64,000 nucleotides of DNA from Verrucomicrobiia bacterium. GTDB taxonomy: Bacteria; Verrucomicrobiota; Verrucomicrobiia; Limisphaerales; DASXHY01. A program made the translations under genes and the position numbers. Position 1 is the first letter of the stretch. Each line of letters begins with the position of its first letter. Below, piece by piece: positions 1 through 8,137 of this stretch. The notes beneath the pieces were generated by a model that worked only from the letters and a program-made list of their open reading frames with translations, did not search any database and was not told the DNA's origin. The DNA is taken from the NCBI GenBank assembly GCA_035629175.1, contig DASPIL010000060.1, positions 1-64,000 of the forward strand. Reading direction: 5' to 3'.

Positions 1-25
1 CCCTGCACCCCCCTTGCGGGGCGCC

Positions 26-108
26 CGGCGAGTGGGACCCATGCGCACGATCGGAGCCGCGAACGAGCGTTCGAGGTCCGGCTCCGATCGGCGCTACCCC
101 ACTCGCCG
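26..108. repeat. Long two-stem inverted repeat
   Basis: Outer arms 26-36 and 98-108 are perfect reverse complements (11 bp). Inner arms 48-59 and 79-90 are perfect reverse complements (12 bp), separated by an asymmetric internal loop (37-47 versus 91-97). The structure could form as RNA or as a cruciform. There is no U-tract directly after it, so it is not an obvious terminator. Confidence 0.6.
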
Positions 109-146
109 ACCACCCCGTCGAGCCGCTTCGCGGACAAGATAGTCAG

Positions 147-172
147 GTCACTTCCGCTCCGCGCGAAGTGAC
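147..172. repeat. Short hairpin
   Basis: The arms GTCACTT (147-153) and AAGTGAC (166-172) are perfect reverse complements around a GC-rich 12-nt middle. Three A and three T residues follow on the plus strand. It could be a weak terminator for a gene left of the window, but the T-run is poor. Confidence 0.4.
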
Positions 173-377
173 AAATTTAGATCAGGACTTGACCCCTCTC
201 TCCCCAGCCCTCTCCTCCACTCTGAGTGGAAGAGAGGGAGAAGATGGATCGGCAATTCCAATCAACGATCCCCAATCTTTAATCTCCGAGCTTTAATCGC
301 AGTCACTCAGATTCCCAATCTCCACCAAACCACCTTCCCTTGCCGCTGCTGAACGTTTGCATTAGCTTCCGGCCATT

Positions 378-1532
378 ATGGACAGCAACGACGTTCCCCC
401 GAATTCCGCGACGCCGCCTCCGCCTCCACCGCCCCCCTTGACTCCGCCACCCGTCATCGTTCCGGCGGCGGCCGCACGGCAACCGCGGCGCGGGCGCGGG
501 TGGATGGTGCTCGCCCTCGTTTTGCTGGTGTTTCTTCTCTTCAGCATGCTCCTCAACTTCAGCCAGTTGACGGGCGGCGTCGGCGCAGGCACAGGCGGCT
601 TGCGCACTGCAGGACCGCGGCTTGACGAAACGCTGCTTGAGGACAATGGCGCTTCCGCAAAGATTGCCGTCATTGACCTGGATGGAATCATCACGAGCCG
701 CGCGCTCGATCAGAGTGGTTTCACCATGGTCGATCTCATCAAGGCGCAACTCGAACTCGCCAAGGAGGATGACAACGTCAAGGCCGTCGTCCTGCGCGTC
801 GATTCACCCGGCGGCGAGGTGCTCGCGTCCGATGAGATTTATCGAATTATTGGTGATTTCCAGGACGAAACTGGCAAGGCGGTTGTCGCATCGATGGGGA
901 ATCTAGCTGCGTCGGGGGGCTATTATATTTCCGCGGCATGCCGCTGGATCGTTGCCAATGAGTTGACCATTACGGGCAGCATTGGCGTGATCATGAGCAC
1001 GTGGAATTATCGCGGTTTGATGAACCGCGTCGGGCTGCAACCTCAGGTTTACAAAAGCGGGAAGTTCAAGGACATGTTGAGCGGCGATCGTGAACCCCAT
1101 GAGATTCCAGCCGAAGAACGCGCAATGGTGCAGCAACTCATTGACGACACCTACGGACGCTTCAAGGAGGTCGTCGCAGAAGGACGGGAGCAGGCAAAGC
1201 AGGCGAATCGGGACGCAGGCAGAGAGCTGGCGGACAATTGGGCCGACTTTGCAGATGGCCGCGTGCTTTCCGGAACGCAAGCGTATGACCTTGGCCTGGT
1301 CGACCAGCTCGGCAACTTCCATGATGCCGTTGCCAAGGCGGCGAGCATTGGCGGCATTGATGACCCCAAGCGCGTGAACATTGTTCGATACCAGCAGCGG
1401 TACAGCCTTTCGGATCTGTTGAACATCTTCGGCCAAAGTGAAGCCCGCACGATCAAGGTGGATCTTGGAATTGAACCGCCCAAGCTGCAGGCGGGGCAAT
1501 TGTATTTCATCGCCCCCACGATGATCCACTGA
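378..1532 (+). CDS. sppA: Signal peptide peptidase SppA-like membrane serine protease (S49)
   Basis: Family S49 proteases cleave remnant signal peptides and other membrane peptides with a Ser-Lys dyad. The protein has 384 residues. Residues 1-40 are a proline-rich cytoplasmic tail with a run of eight prolines. One membrane anchor spans about 43-62, and the S49 domain about 95-320. The motif around Ser179 (GNLAASGGYY) supplies the nucleophile. Lys231 (KSGKFKD), 52 residues downstream, fits the general base, the same spacing as Ser147/Lys199 of the Bacillus enzyme. The ATG at 378 is the first plausible start; no strong ribosome site precedes it. A terminator follows at 1571. The proline-rich tail is unusual; the rest looks like a complete short-form SppA. 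Confidence 0.9.
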   Translation: MDSNDVPPNSATPPPPPPPPLTPPPVIVPAAAARQPRRGRGWMVLALVLLVFLLFSMLLNFSQLTGGVGAGTGGLRTAGPRLDETLLEDNGASAKIAVIDLDGIITSRALDQSGFTMVDLIKAQLELAKEDDNVKAVVLRVDSPGGEVLASDEIYRIIGDFQDETGKAVVASMGNLAASGGYYISAACRWIVANELTITGSIGVIMSTWNYRGLMNRVGLQPQVYKSGKFKDMLSGDREPHEIPAEERAMVQQLIDDTYGRFKEVVAEGREQAKQANRDAGRELADNWADFADGRVLSGTQAYDLGLVDQLGNFHDAVAKAASIGGIDDPKRVNIVRYQQRYSLSDLLNIFGQSEARTIKVDLGIEPPKLQAGQLYFIAPTMIH

Positions 1533-1570
1533 CCCCCGCCGAGCGCATCCTCCCCACTGCTCGCATCACT

Positions 1571-1600
1571 CCGCGGTTGCGTTTGCAACTGCGGCTTTTC
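1571..1600 (+). terminator. Rho-independent terminator after sppA
   Basis: Arms 1571-1580 and 1585-1594 form a 10-bp stem with one G-T wobble and a GTTT loop. CTTTTC follows directly on the plus strand. The hairpin is 38 nt past the sppA stop, so it probably separates sppA from the next gene. Confidence 0.6.
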
Positions 1601-1778
1601 GTGCGCGTTGTGCCATCGTCGCAACCTGTGACGCGCAGCCCGCGTCTCATTGACACAGGCCGTGGCGACAAAACCCCATAAACAGCGAGGTTTTGCACTG
1701 ATACGCCACTGGCACAACACCCGCTTTCGACATTGAACAGGCACACTCAAAGTTGTGTCACAGAATTAGAAAGCCGTT

Positions 1779-2468
1779 ATGATTTTTGATCCGCTCTACA
1801 TTGTGTTCATGCTGCCGGGATTGCTGCTGGGCCTATGGGCGCAGATGCGACTCTCAAGCGCTTACAACCGCTATATCCGCGTGGGGACAAGTTCAGGTCT
1901 CAGCGGCGCGCAGGCCGCGCGTGAAATTCTCGACAACGCCGGGCTCTACAACGTGCCCGTCGAACAGGTTCCTGGCCGCCTGACAGATCATTACGATCCG
2001 CAGCGGCGCGCGCTGTTTCTTTCATCGGAGAATTTCCAGGGACGCTCGCTGGCAGCGGTGGGGGTCGCGGCGCATGAAGCGGGACACGCGCTTCAACATC
2101 AGGCTGCGTATGGTCCCTTGAATTTTCGCATGGCCATGGTGCCGATCACGCAATTTGCCAGCAAAGCATGGATGGGCATCCTGCTGCTCGGATTTATTGT
2201 GGGAGGAGCCTACTTCTCAAAATTTGTGTGGGCCGCAATCGCCATTTTTTCTGTCATCGCATTGTTTCAGATCATCACTTTGCCAGTTGAATTTGATGCC
2301 AGCCGCCGCGCCAAGGAAAGGTTGCTGCAGCTTGGGATCGTTCATAGCGGGGAGAGTGACGGCGTCAGCAAAGTGCTCAGCGCAGCGGCGTTGACTTATG
2401 TCGCAGCAATGGTTTCAGCGGTGATGACACTGCTGCATTTGTTGCTGATCGCGCGCAATCGCAACTGA
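1779..2468 (+). CDS. Zinc metallopeptidase, YugP type, membrane-embedded
   Basis: This 229-residue protein matches the neutral zinc metallopeptidase family of Bacillus YugP (Pfam Zn_peptidase_2), a membrane family of largely unknown substrate. It opens with a membrane segment (about 3-21). It carries the zinc-binding motif HEAGH at 99-103 within AAHEAGHALQHQ, then two hydrophobic segments (about 132-165). The segment PVEFDASRRA (Glu171, Asp173) probably gives the third zinc ligand, as in M48-like enzymes. A last membrane helix ends near the C-terminus. The length is normal for the family. The ATG at 1779 starts a hydrophobic helix directly; the upstream sequence is only weakly purine rich. 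It seems to stand alone. Confidence 0.88.
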   Translation: MIFDPLYIVFMLPGLLLGLWAQMRLSSAYNRYIRVGTSSGLSGAQAAREILDNAGLYNVPVEQVPGRLTDHYDPQRRALFLSSENFQGRSLAAVGVAAHEAGHALQHQAAYGPLNFRMAMVPITQFASKAWMGILLLGFIVGGAYFSKFVWAAIAIFSVIALFQIITLPVEFDASRRAKERLLQLGIVHSGESDGVSKVLSAAALTYVAAMVSAVMTLLHLLLIARNRN

Positions 2469-2585
2469 TGGCGGGCAACAATCCCCATACCAGCCACATG
2501 TGCCATTTGTTAATTCCAAACCAGAATGTGGAGAAGGTGGCAAAACGAACCTTTCGGCCCAGCAGGCCGGGAATCCCAAGCTCTT

Positions 2586-3728
2586 ATGGTCGCAAAAGCC
2601 AAACATCAAAAGCCAGTTGCCAAGCGCACTAGCCGAACGCACGGACGCGTGACGCGGGTCAAGCCGCCACGCCCCGCGCCAGCCCGGAACGGATCACGTC
2701 TGCATCCGCAGCATGCCGCCCCGAGCCCAAAAATAACCCCTGGTCCGCAGGAATCCGTGCCCGCCCCGATCGTTGTGACGGCCAGTGGAACGTCCGCGCC
2801 CGCCGACGAAAACGCGTTGGAACTGGACCAGGCCGCGATCATTGCAGCCGAGGAAGCAGAACGCAAAGCCGCGCGGCCGGTTGAGCGGGAACGCACCAGC
2901 TACGACGGCGACACTGCCATCAAGCTTTACCTCCGCGAGATCGGCCAGGTGAAATTGCTCACCCCTCAGGAGGAGATCGAACTCGCCGCGCGGATCAAGA
3001 AAGGTGACAAAAAAGCGCGCGAGCAAATGATCAAGGCGAACCTGCGCCTCGTCGTCAAAATCGCCCGCGACTACGAAGGCATCGGCCTGCCGCTCCTGGA
3101 TCTCATCAGCGAAGGAAACATTGGGTTGATGAAAGCCGTTGAACGATTCGATCCTTCAAAAGGCGGCAAGCTTTCCACCTACGGTTCGTGGTGGATCAAG
3201 CAATCGATCAAGCGCGCGCTGGCGAATCAGTCCAAGACCATTCGCCTGCCCGTTCACCTCGTCGATAAGATTTCAAAAATGCGACGCACCGCCATGCGCT
3301 TGCAGGAGGAACTCGGGCGCGAGCCGACGGATGATGAGTTGGGCGGCGAGCTCGGCATCTCGGCCTCACGCGTTGCTCAAATGCGGCTCGCTGCGATCCG
3401 CCCGGCGTCGCTCGATGCTCCGATTGGCGATGAGGATTCGAACAATTTCGCCGAAGTGGTGCAGGATGAAGCTGCCGACACGCCGTACGAGCAGCTCGAG
3501 GAAAAAACTGTAACCCGCATGCTCCAGGAGATGATCAAGACCCTGGACCCGCGGGAGGCAACGATCCTTCGCGCCCGGTTCGGACTGGATGGCGGACCTG
3601 AAAAGACTCTTGAGGAAGTGGGCGAGAAGTTCGGGGTGACTCGCGAACGGGTTCGGCAAATCCAGAACATCGCGCTGAAGAAGCTTCGAAAGATGATCGA
3701 AAAACTCGAGGCCACGAAGGCCAAGTAG
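2586..3728 (+). CDS. rpoD: Sigma-70 family RNA polymerase sigma factor (RpoD/group 2 type)
   Basis: This 380-residue protein recruits RNA polymerase core to promoters. Region 1.2 covers about 107-140, region 2 about 145-216 (ANLRLVVKIARDYEG, then the DPSKGGKLSTYGSWWIKQ segment for -10 binding and melting). Region 3 covers about 225-300 and region 4 about 310-372, with helix-turn-helix GVTRERVRQIQ. Region 1.1 is not recognisable. In its place are about 105 residues rich in Lys/Arg then Pro/Ala, probably disordered. The reading frame also opens at an ATG at 2526. I prefer 2586 because the extra 20 residues look uncoding, but neither start has a good Shine-Dalgarno. It could be the housekeeping factor or a close group 2 paralogue; a second rpoD elsewhere would decide. 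Confidence 0.85.
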   Translation: MVAKAKHQKPVAKRTSRTHGRVTRVKPPRPAPARNGSRLHPQHAAPSPKITPGPQESVPAPIVVTASGTSAPADENALELDQAAIIAAEEAERKAARPVERERTSYDGDTAIKLYLREIGQVKLLTPQEEIELAARIKKGDKKAREQMIKANLRLVVKIARDYEGIGLPLLDLISEGNIGLMKAVERFDPSKGGKLSTYGSWWIKQSIKRALANQSKTIRLPVHLVDKISKMRRTAMRLQEELGREPTDDELGGELGISASRVAQMRLAAIRPASLDAPIGDEDSNNFAEVVQDEAADTPYEQLEEKTVTRMLQEMIKTLDPREATILRARFGLDGGPEKTLEEVGEKFGVTRERVRQIQNIALKKLRKMIEKLEATKAK

Positions 3729-3855
3729 CGCATTTTTCACTGTGGTGGTGGTTCTGCGGCCATCGAGTCCCTGCTTAAACGAGTGCTTTGGAACGCCGGC
3801 GTAAAATCCGGGGTGATTAAAAGAGGGTGAAATCACTGCGATCTGTAAACCGCTT

Positions 3856-3895
3856 GACTCTCACCCCGTGAGGCGCCCGCAGGGCGAGAGGGGGA
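3856..3895. repeat. CTCTC/GAGAG-type imperfect palindrome
   Basis: CTCTCACCCC on the left pairs loosely with GCGAGAGGGGG on the right across a GC-rich middle. It resembles the palindromes at 193-242 and 4050-4090, so the three look like members of one dispersed family. Confidence 0.45.
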
Positions 3896-3920
3896 ATGAA
3901 ATCGTCTCTGAACCTGCACC

Positions 3921-4004
3921 TCTGCTTCCTCTGCGAGCTCCTGTTAAAAGATTCAGGTGCAGTTCGGCTCCGCAAAGGGTTTAACAGGAGGCGGCAGAGA
4001 TCGC
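3921..4004. repeat. Long imperfect hairpin with TTTAACAGGAG arm
   Basis: CTCCTGTTAAA (3938-3948) and TTTAACAGGAG (3980-3990) are perfect 11-bp reverse complements. CTCTGC near 3929-3934 and GCAGAG near 3994-3999 extend the pairing outward. From memory, TTTAACAGGAG-type elements recur between genes in Verrucomicrobiota genomes; I could not search for them. Confidence 0.5.
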
Positions 4005-4194
4005 AAAGACGAAAAAAAGACCCCTGCTGTGTATGTGGCTGCATCCCGCCCCCGGCCCCCCTCCTCCGGCTTCGCTCGGCAGAGGGGGAGTTTAAATCCA
4101 CCAGTTTTGCTCACCCACTTTTAGCCGGACCCGTAAAGTCATTCTGGCCGTCCACGAATTGCAATTTTCCGAACACCTGCAATGATACGGGCCA

Positions 4195-6072
4195 ATGAAA
4201 TTCGCTTCGCTCCGTATCAAGGGCGCAACGTTCCTGCTGACCCTGCTCGCCCTTGTCACTGCTAATGCCTCCTCCACTCTTCCGTTGACGCCGGCCGAAC
4301 TGTTGCGCGATTGCGGCGGCGCGTTTCGGGGAACAATCCTTGGCTCCACCAGCTATCGCGGATCAAATGGCTTGATCTTCACACGAACCGATGTCCGTGT
4401 GGACGAAACTTTCAAAGGGACGCTGCCGCGAGTGGTGCGACTTGTCCACCGCGGAGGAGCGGTCGCCGGCGAGGATGAACTTTTCGGCCTTTCGCCGACG
4501 CTGATTCAAGGGCAGGAATATCTTCTCTTCGTGAACCGGAACGCATCAGGCGTCCTGCATTGTCCCGAAGGGCCCGCCTCTGCCGTCCTGTTAAATGGCA
4601 CACCCGCAACCCATCGAATCCTCCAGGAAGTCCGCCAACAGGTTGGCGGCGAACCTTTGCCGGGCGACGACGGCACGGACCAGGAGGGCTCGATCCAACC
4701 CGTTCCACAGGCGATCACGGGCATGCTGCAGGGCGTCAACTCGCGGTTCGTTCAACCCGATCGCGGCGAGCCGATCCCTTACATAATTGATGCAAACGCT
4801 CTCCCGGCAGGAATCACGTTCGAGCAGGCGACCAACGCAGTGCGCGAGGCACTCGACGCATGGGCATCGGTAACCAGTTTGAAATTCGCCCTGGAAAGCA
4901 TCGAAAGTTTTGGACAGGGAGCGGATGCAGTCGCCCTCAATGACGGAAAACTGCGGCTTCAACTCCATGACATCTACAGCCGAATTGAGGGTTCGAGCGT
5001 GCTCGGGATTGGAGGCCGTTCGGCTTCCACGAGCGCGTTGAGCAACGGATGGAACCTTGGAGGCCGGGTGAACGATACTGAATTTCGCCGCACTGGCCGC
5101 GGCTACGTTGTTTTGAAGCACGACCATTCCACGATGCAAAATCTTGCAACGTTCACCGAAGTGCTCTGCCACGAAATCGGCCATGCGCTGAACCTCGCCC
5201 ATTCGAGTGAAGTCCCGACTGCCGATCCGCTCCTGCTTGAGGCGATGATGTATTACCTCGCGCATGCAGATGGGCGCGGCGCCACGCTAGGAGCCTATGA
5301 TCCTCCAATCATCCAGCAGATCTATCCTGCGAACACGCCACCGTTCACGTTCCATCGAATGCTCGATGTCATCACGGCGCCGAGCACGCCTGAAGTTCCT
5401 GGGATCAATGAAGTGGAAGCGCGTGGTTACGATCTGCAACCCACCGATCTGACGATGGAAACTGCCGAAGCGAGCGCCGCGAACGGATCGTTCTCGATTG
5501 CAGACCGGCTCATTCGTTACACACCGAATGGTTATTACAATGACAGTGCGCGGCTGAATCCCGCCGGGGGTTCATCGTGGGATTCCATTTACGTCCGCTT
5601 TTCGGATGGCACGAATGCTTCGCCCTACGCGCGAATTCGAGTCATCTCGCTGCGCGGCGATGGCTACGAGCCCTCGGACGGTTTGCCCGATTACTGGATG
5701 CTGAACTTCTTCGGTCATGAGGATCCACGTTCCGACGACCTGTCGCGCGCAAACGATGACGCCGACGGGGATGGCATGACGAACCTGCAGGAGTATCTGG
5801 CGGCTACGCATCCAACATCCTCCGGCTCCGCACTGCGGATTGCGATGAACTCGGCGGGCGTCCTGGAAGTGCCAGTCAAACCTTTCGATCCCTACGACAG
5901 TCTGACCTCAACGAACCTCGTCGATTGGATCCGGGCAGCTTCACCGCTTGTGTCGACAAACGCTTCGGCGGAAGAACTCACTGCATTGCCGCAAACCGCC
6001 GTGACCGCAGTGATATCGAATTCACCCGCATCATCACCCCATCTATTTTTCCGCGTGGAGAAAATTCCGTAG
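4195..6072 (+). CDS. Secreted matrixin-type zinc metalloprotease
   Basis: A 625-residue exported protein with a signal peptide (about 1-27, cut near ANASS). Residues 30-150 form a beta-rich region of unknown role. The zincin domain spans about 185-380. It holds HEIGHALNLAH with ligands His326, His330 and His336 and catalytic Glu327, the extended metzincin signature. A Met-Met pair at 351-352 may give the Met-turn. Residues about 515-545 contain a DADGDGMTNLQEY calcium-binding-type repeat (thrombospondin type 3/EF-hand-like). The last 60 residues follow the SL..TNLVDW...LFFRVEKIP pattern shared by other secreted proteins in this window. The ATG at 4195 directly starts the signal peptide. It is convergent with the AraC gene. 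Confidence 0.82.
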   Translation: MKFASLRIKGATFLLTLLALVTANASSTLPLTPAELLRDCGGAFRGTILGSTSYRGSNGLIFTRTDVRVDETFKGTLPRVVRLVHRGGAVAGEDELFGLSPTLIQGQEYLLFVNRNASGVLHCPEGPASAVLLNGTPATHRILQEVRQQVGGEPLPGDDGTDQEGSIQPVPQAITGMLQGVNSRFVQPDRGEPIPYIIDANALPAGITFEQATNAVREALDAWASVTSLKFALESIESFGQGADAVALNDGKLRLQLHDIYSRIEGSSVLGIGGRSASTSALSNGWNLGGRVNDTEFRRTGRGYVVLKHDHSTMQNLATFTEVLCHEIGHALNLAHSSEVPTADPLLLEAMMYYLAHADGRGATLGAYDPPIIQQIYPANTPPFTFHRMLDVITAPSTPEVPGINEVEARGYDLQPTDLTMETAEASAANGSFSIADRLIRYTPNGYYNDSARLNPAGGSSWDSIYVRFSDGTNASPYARIRVISLRGDGYEPSDGLPDYWMLNFFGHEDPRSDDLSRANDDADGDGMTNLQEYLAATHPTSSGSALRIAMNSAGVLEVPVKPFDPYDSLTSTNLVDWIRAASPLVSTNASAEELTALPQTAVTAVISNSPASSPHLFFRVEKIP

Positions 6073-6126
6073 ACGGCTCGCGGGGTGCGGGGCGGAGTTC
6101 CGCGTCGCGGAGGCGTGGCGCTGCAA

Positions 6127-7026
6127 TCAACCCTTCTTGGCAGGCGGCGGGTTGAATTTCTTGCGACGATATTCCGAGGGCCGCCAGCCTATCCACTTGG
6201 TGAACGCGTTCGAGAAGACAAACGGGTTTTGATACCCGATTTCGTGGGCGATCGAGTCGATGGTCTTCTCCGTCGTGGCAAGTAATTCGGCCGCGCGCCG
6301 CATTCGCAGATAGGTCACCTGGTGCATCGGGCTTCTTCCCAACTGCCGGCGGCAGAGACGTCGCAGGTGTTCGTTGCTGTAGCCGGCCTCCTTGGCAAGG
6401 CGGCCCAGGCTCCATTCATCCGAAAGATTGTGAGCCACACGTTCCCAGAGGAGCCGTAGTTGATCCGGCTGATCCGACGGCTGGGCAAACCGCAACACGT
6501 AAGCGTGAACAAGGTCGGTCCATTCCTGGATCAAAGTTGGCTGCGCCGGCCCGTTGCATTCATACATCAGGCCGAGAATAGCGGAGCGAAGCGGGAGCGG
6601 GTCGTACTTGGCCATGACCGGCGTTGTGACACCTGCGATCGGGCGCTGTTCTGTGGGACGTTGATAACAGACCCAGCAGAATTCCCACTTCCCGGTGGGC
6701 ATGGTCTCGAAGGCATTCAGCGTGTGCGCCGGTAGAAGGCAGGCGAAACCCTCTTCACAAACGCGCCAGCGTCCGTCAATCAGCACCCTTCCCTTTCCAC
6801 CGATGCACGCGAGGAAATAGGTGGTTGTCTGCTTGGTTCTGACGATCTTCGTCGGGGGAGCCGATTCCTGGATGCCAATATGAATCATTTGATACTGATT
6901 CAAGGTCTGGCAGACGGGGAAGTCATCGATCCACGGCCGGGATTCGACATTGGCGGCGCGAACGCCCCGCATGCGGGTGCGCGAGCTGTGAACGGTGATA
7001 TCGGTCAACTCACCCGTTTGAATCAT
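6127..7026 (-). CDS. AraC family transcriptional regulator
   Basis: This 299-residue regulator has an N-terminal cupin-like sensor (about 25-170) and a C-terminal double helix-turn-helix AraC/XylS domain (about 195-290). The first helix pair is WSLGRLAKEAGYSNEHLRR. The second ends in the family signature FVFSNAFTKWIGWRPSEYR. Such proteins usually sense a sugar through the cupin and activate nearby catabolic genes. It lies on the same strand as the pseudopilin and the large secreted protein (7249-11890) but after a terminator, so it probably has its own promoter in 7027-7200. The neighbouring arabinofuranosidase makes a plant-sugar signal plausible. The ligand is unknown. Confidence 0.88.
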   Translation of the reverse strand: MIQTGELTDITVHSSRTRMRGVRAANVESRPWIDDFPVCQTLNQYQMIHIGIQESAPPTKIVRTKQTTTYFLACIGGKGRVLIDGRWRVCEEGFACLLPAHTLNAFETMPTGKWEFCWVCYQRPTEQRPIAGVTTPVMAKYDPLPLRSAILGLMYECNGPAQPTLIQEWTDLVHAYVLRFAQPSDQPDQLRLLWERVAHNLSDEWSLGRLAKEAGYSNEHLRRLCRRQLGRSPMHQVTYLRMRRAAELLATTEKTIDSIAHEIGYQNPFVFSNAFTKWIGWRPSEYRRKKFNPPPAKKG

Positions 7027-7196
7027 AAATCGCGCCGATCATACGGAGGGCTCTCTGGTTTGGCTATTGGAATGAGGATACGCAGCCAGACGTGACGAGG
7101 GTAAGGGTAACAGACGACATGTTTTGGTGGGGTGCATGTTCGGTTACTGAATCTGAGCAGGGCTGCAATCGGAGTGCTCGAATGCGTTTGATGTTA

Positions 7197-7230
7197 AAAT
7201 AAAAAGGCCGCGCCTCTTCGGGCGCGGCCT
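7197..7230 (-). terminator. Rho-independent terminator of the pseudopilin operon
   Basis: Arms 7205-7214 and 7221-7230 form a perfect 10-bp G/C-rich stem with a 6-nt loop. Read on the minus strand it is followed by TTTTTATTTT. It lies 19 nt past the pseudopilin stop codon and should end transcription of the 11890-7249 unit before the AraC gene. Confidence 0.8.
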
Positions 7231-7248
7231 GGATTTTATTGGAAACGG

Positions 7249-8067
7249 CTACCACCAGAAGGTTGGGCAACTTTGGTTGGCCGCCGGAAAAAGAACTCCA
7301 CTGCCCCGGACAACCATCAATTCAAATTTCCGCCATTCGATGTGGCCATCCAGCATCGCTAAGTTTCCTCCCAAAGGAACTCTCCCCTTCATGTGCGGAG
7401 TCAAATGTCGCTTGGCAAAACTGCCTGTGTCGATGTCATCGTAGTGGTACCCCCCTGAATACTTCTTCGCCGTGTCATTTTCGGTGTTCCGGGAGATAGT
7501 TGCATCAGCGATAAATACCCTGTCGGTTGGCGGCTGCGGGGGGAGCGTGATCGGTCCGAACTTTATGGGTTCTGGTGTCACGCGCCGATTATGGTTGGTT
7601 GGGTTGAGTGCGGGCGTCCCAGGAAGGGTCAGCGCATAGCCCACGGCGCGGTAACCACCCGTTAGGTTCCAAAGGGCCAGGTTGTCCTGGTCATTGAAAC
7701 GCGTGGCCGTACCGGGACAAAAAGCGACCTTCAGGAAGTTTTGGTTGGCAGCCAGCATCGCGTCGGCTGCAGATCTGGGCAGATCCCAGATCCAAAAACC
7801 ACCGGCCCCTGACGGGAATTTATCATTGTTGTCGAACGCATATCCCAGCATGGCTATGCTCATCTGCCGCAGATTGTTCATGCACTGCGTTCGCTTCGCC
7901 TTGTCCTTCGCTTTTGAAAGCGCAGGCAGGAGCATGGCTGCGAGGATGGCGATAATTGCGATAACCACCAGCAATTCAATGAGCGTAAAGCCGCCCGCCC
8001 GCCGCCGATCAACCTGCCGGGCAGATCGGCTGGTTCCGTCGAATGCATTCTCTCGTTCGTTCAACAT
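7249..8067 (-). CDS. Type II secretion-like pseudopilin (prepilin, H-X9-DG group)
   Basis: A 272-residue prepilin. After a charged leader (MLNEREN...RRRAGG) the prepilin peptidase site is Gly26/Phe27, with the conserved Glu at position 5 of the mature protein. The helix [20 protein letters not shown] leads into [23 protein letters not shown]. Near the C-terminus, MLDGHIEW fits the H-X9-DG class, which is greatly expanded in Verrucomicrobiota, Planctomycetota and Lentisphaerota. AAAGAAAG stands about 10 nt before the ATG. The gene is 70 nt downstream of the large secreted protein with a strong hairpin between them, and a terminator follows. Probably a periplasmic pseudopilus-like component; the cargo is not known. 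Confidence 0.88.
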   Translation of the reverse strand: MLNERENAFDGTSRSARQVDRRRAGGFTLIELLVVIAIIAILAAMLLPALSKAKDKAKRTQCMNNLRQMSIAMLGYAFDNNDKFPSGAGGFWIWDLPRSAADAMLAANQNFLKVAFCPGTATRFNDQDNLALWNLTGGYRAVGYALTLPGTPALNPTNHNRRVTPEPIKFGPITLPPQPPTDRVFIADATISRNTENDTAKKYSGGYHYDDIDTGSFAKRHLTPHMKGRVPLGGNLAMLDGHIEWRKFELMVVRGSGVLFPAANQSCPTFWW

Positions 8068-8087
8068 AGCTTTCGCTTTCTTTGTAA

Positions 8088-8112
8088 GGGGAGCCGGCCT
8101 GCACCGGCCCCC
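8088..8112 (-). other. Intercistronic hairpin
   Basis: GCCGG (8093-8097) pairs with CCGGC (8104-8108), and after one bulged A, GGGG (8088-8091) pairs with CCCC (8109-8112). It sits in the 70-nt gap between the large secreted protein and the pseudopilin and has no U-run. It is more likely an mRNA-processing or stabilising structure than a terminator. A comparable hairpin lies at 35074-35100. Confidence 0.55.
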
Positions 8113-8137
8113 CGATTCTAAACCGGTTTCCGCTGAG

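Larger units (their letters stand above)
1..377. other. Intergenic region with three GC-rich palindromes, no gene seen
   Basis: No convincing coding sequence lies before the first gene at 378. The stretch holds a two-storey hairpin (26-108), a shorter hairpin (147-172) and an imperfect CCTCTC...GAGAGG palindrome (193-242). No clear sigma-70 promoter was recognised upstream of 378. The density of palindromes is typical of dispersed non-coding repeats, not of a regulatory region with a single function. Confidence 0.6.
3729..4194. other. Intergenic region with palindromic repeats
   Basis: No gene is supported in this 466-nt stretch between the sigma factor and the metalloprotease. It contains a CTCTCACC...GAGAGGGG palindrome (3856-3895), a long imperfect hairpin (3921-4004) and a CCCCCTCCTC...AGAGGGGGAG palindrome (4050-4090). 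An open frame at 3896-4198 overlaps all of them and has no family features, so I leave it out. Confidence 0.6.

Noticed and set aside
1650-1681. TTGACA with a downstream ATAAAC as promoter of the YugP-type gene
   Set aside because: The spacing is about 22 nt, too long for a sigma-70 promoter, and nothing else supports it.
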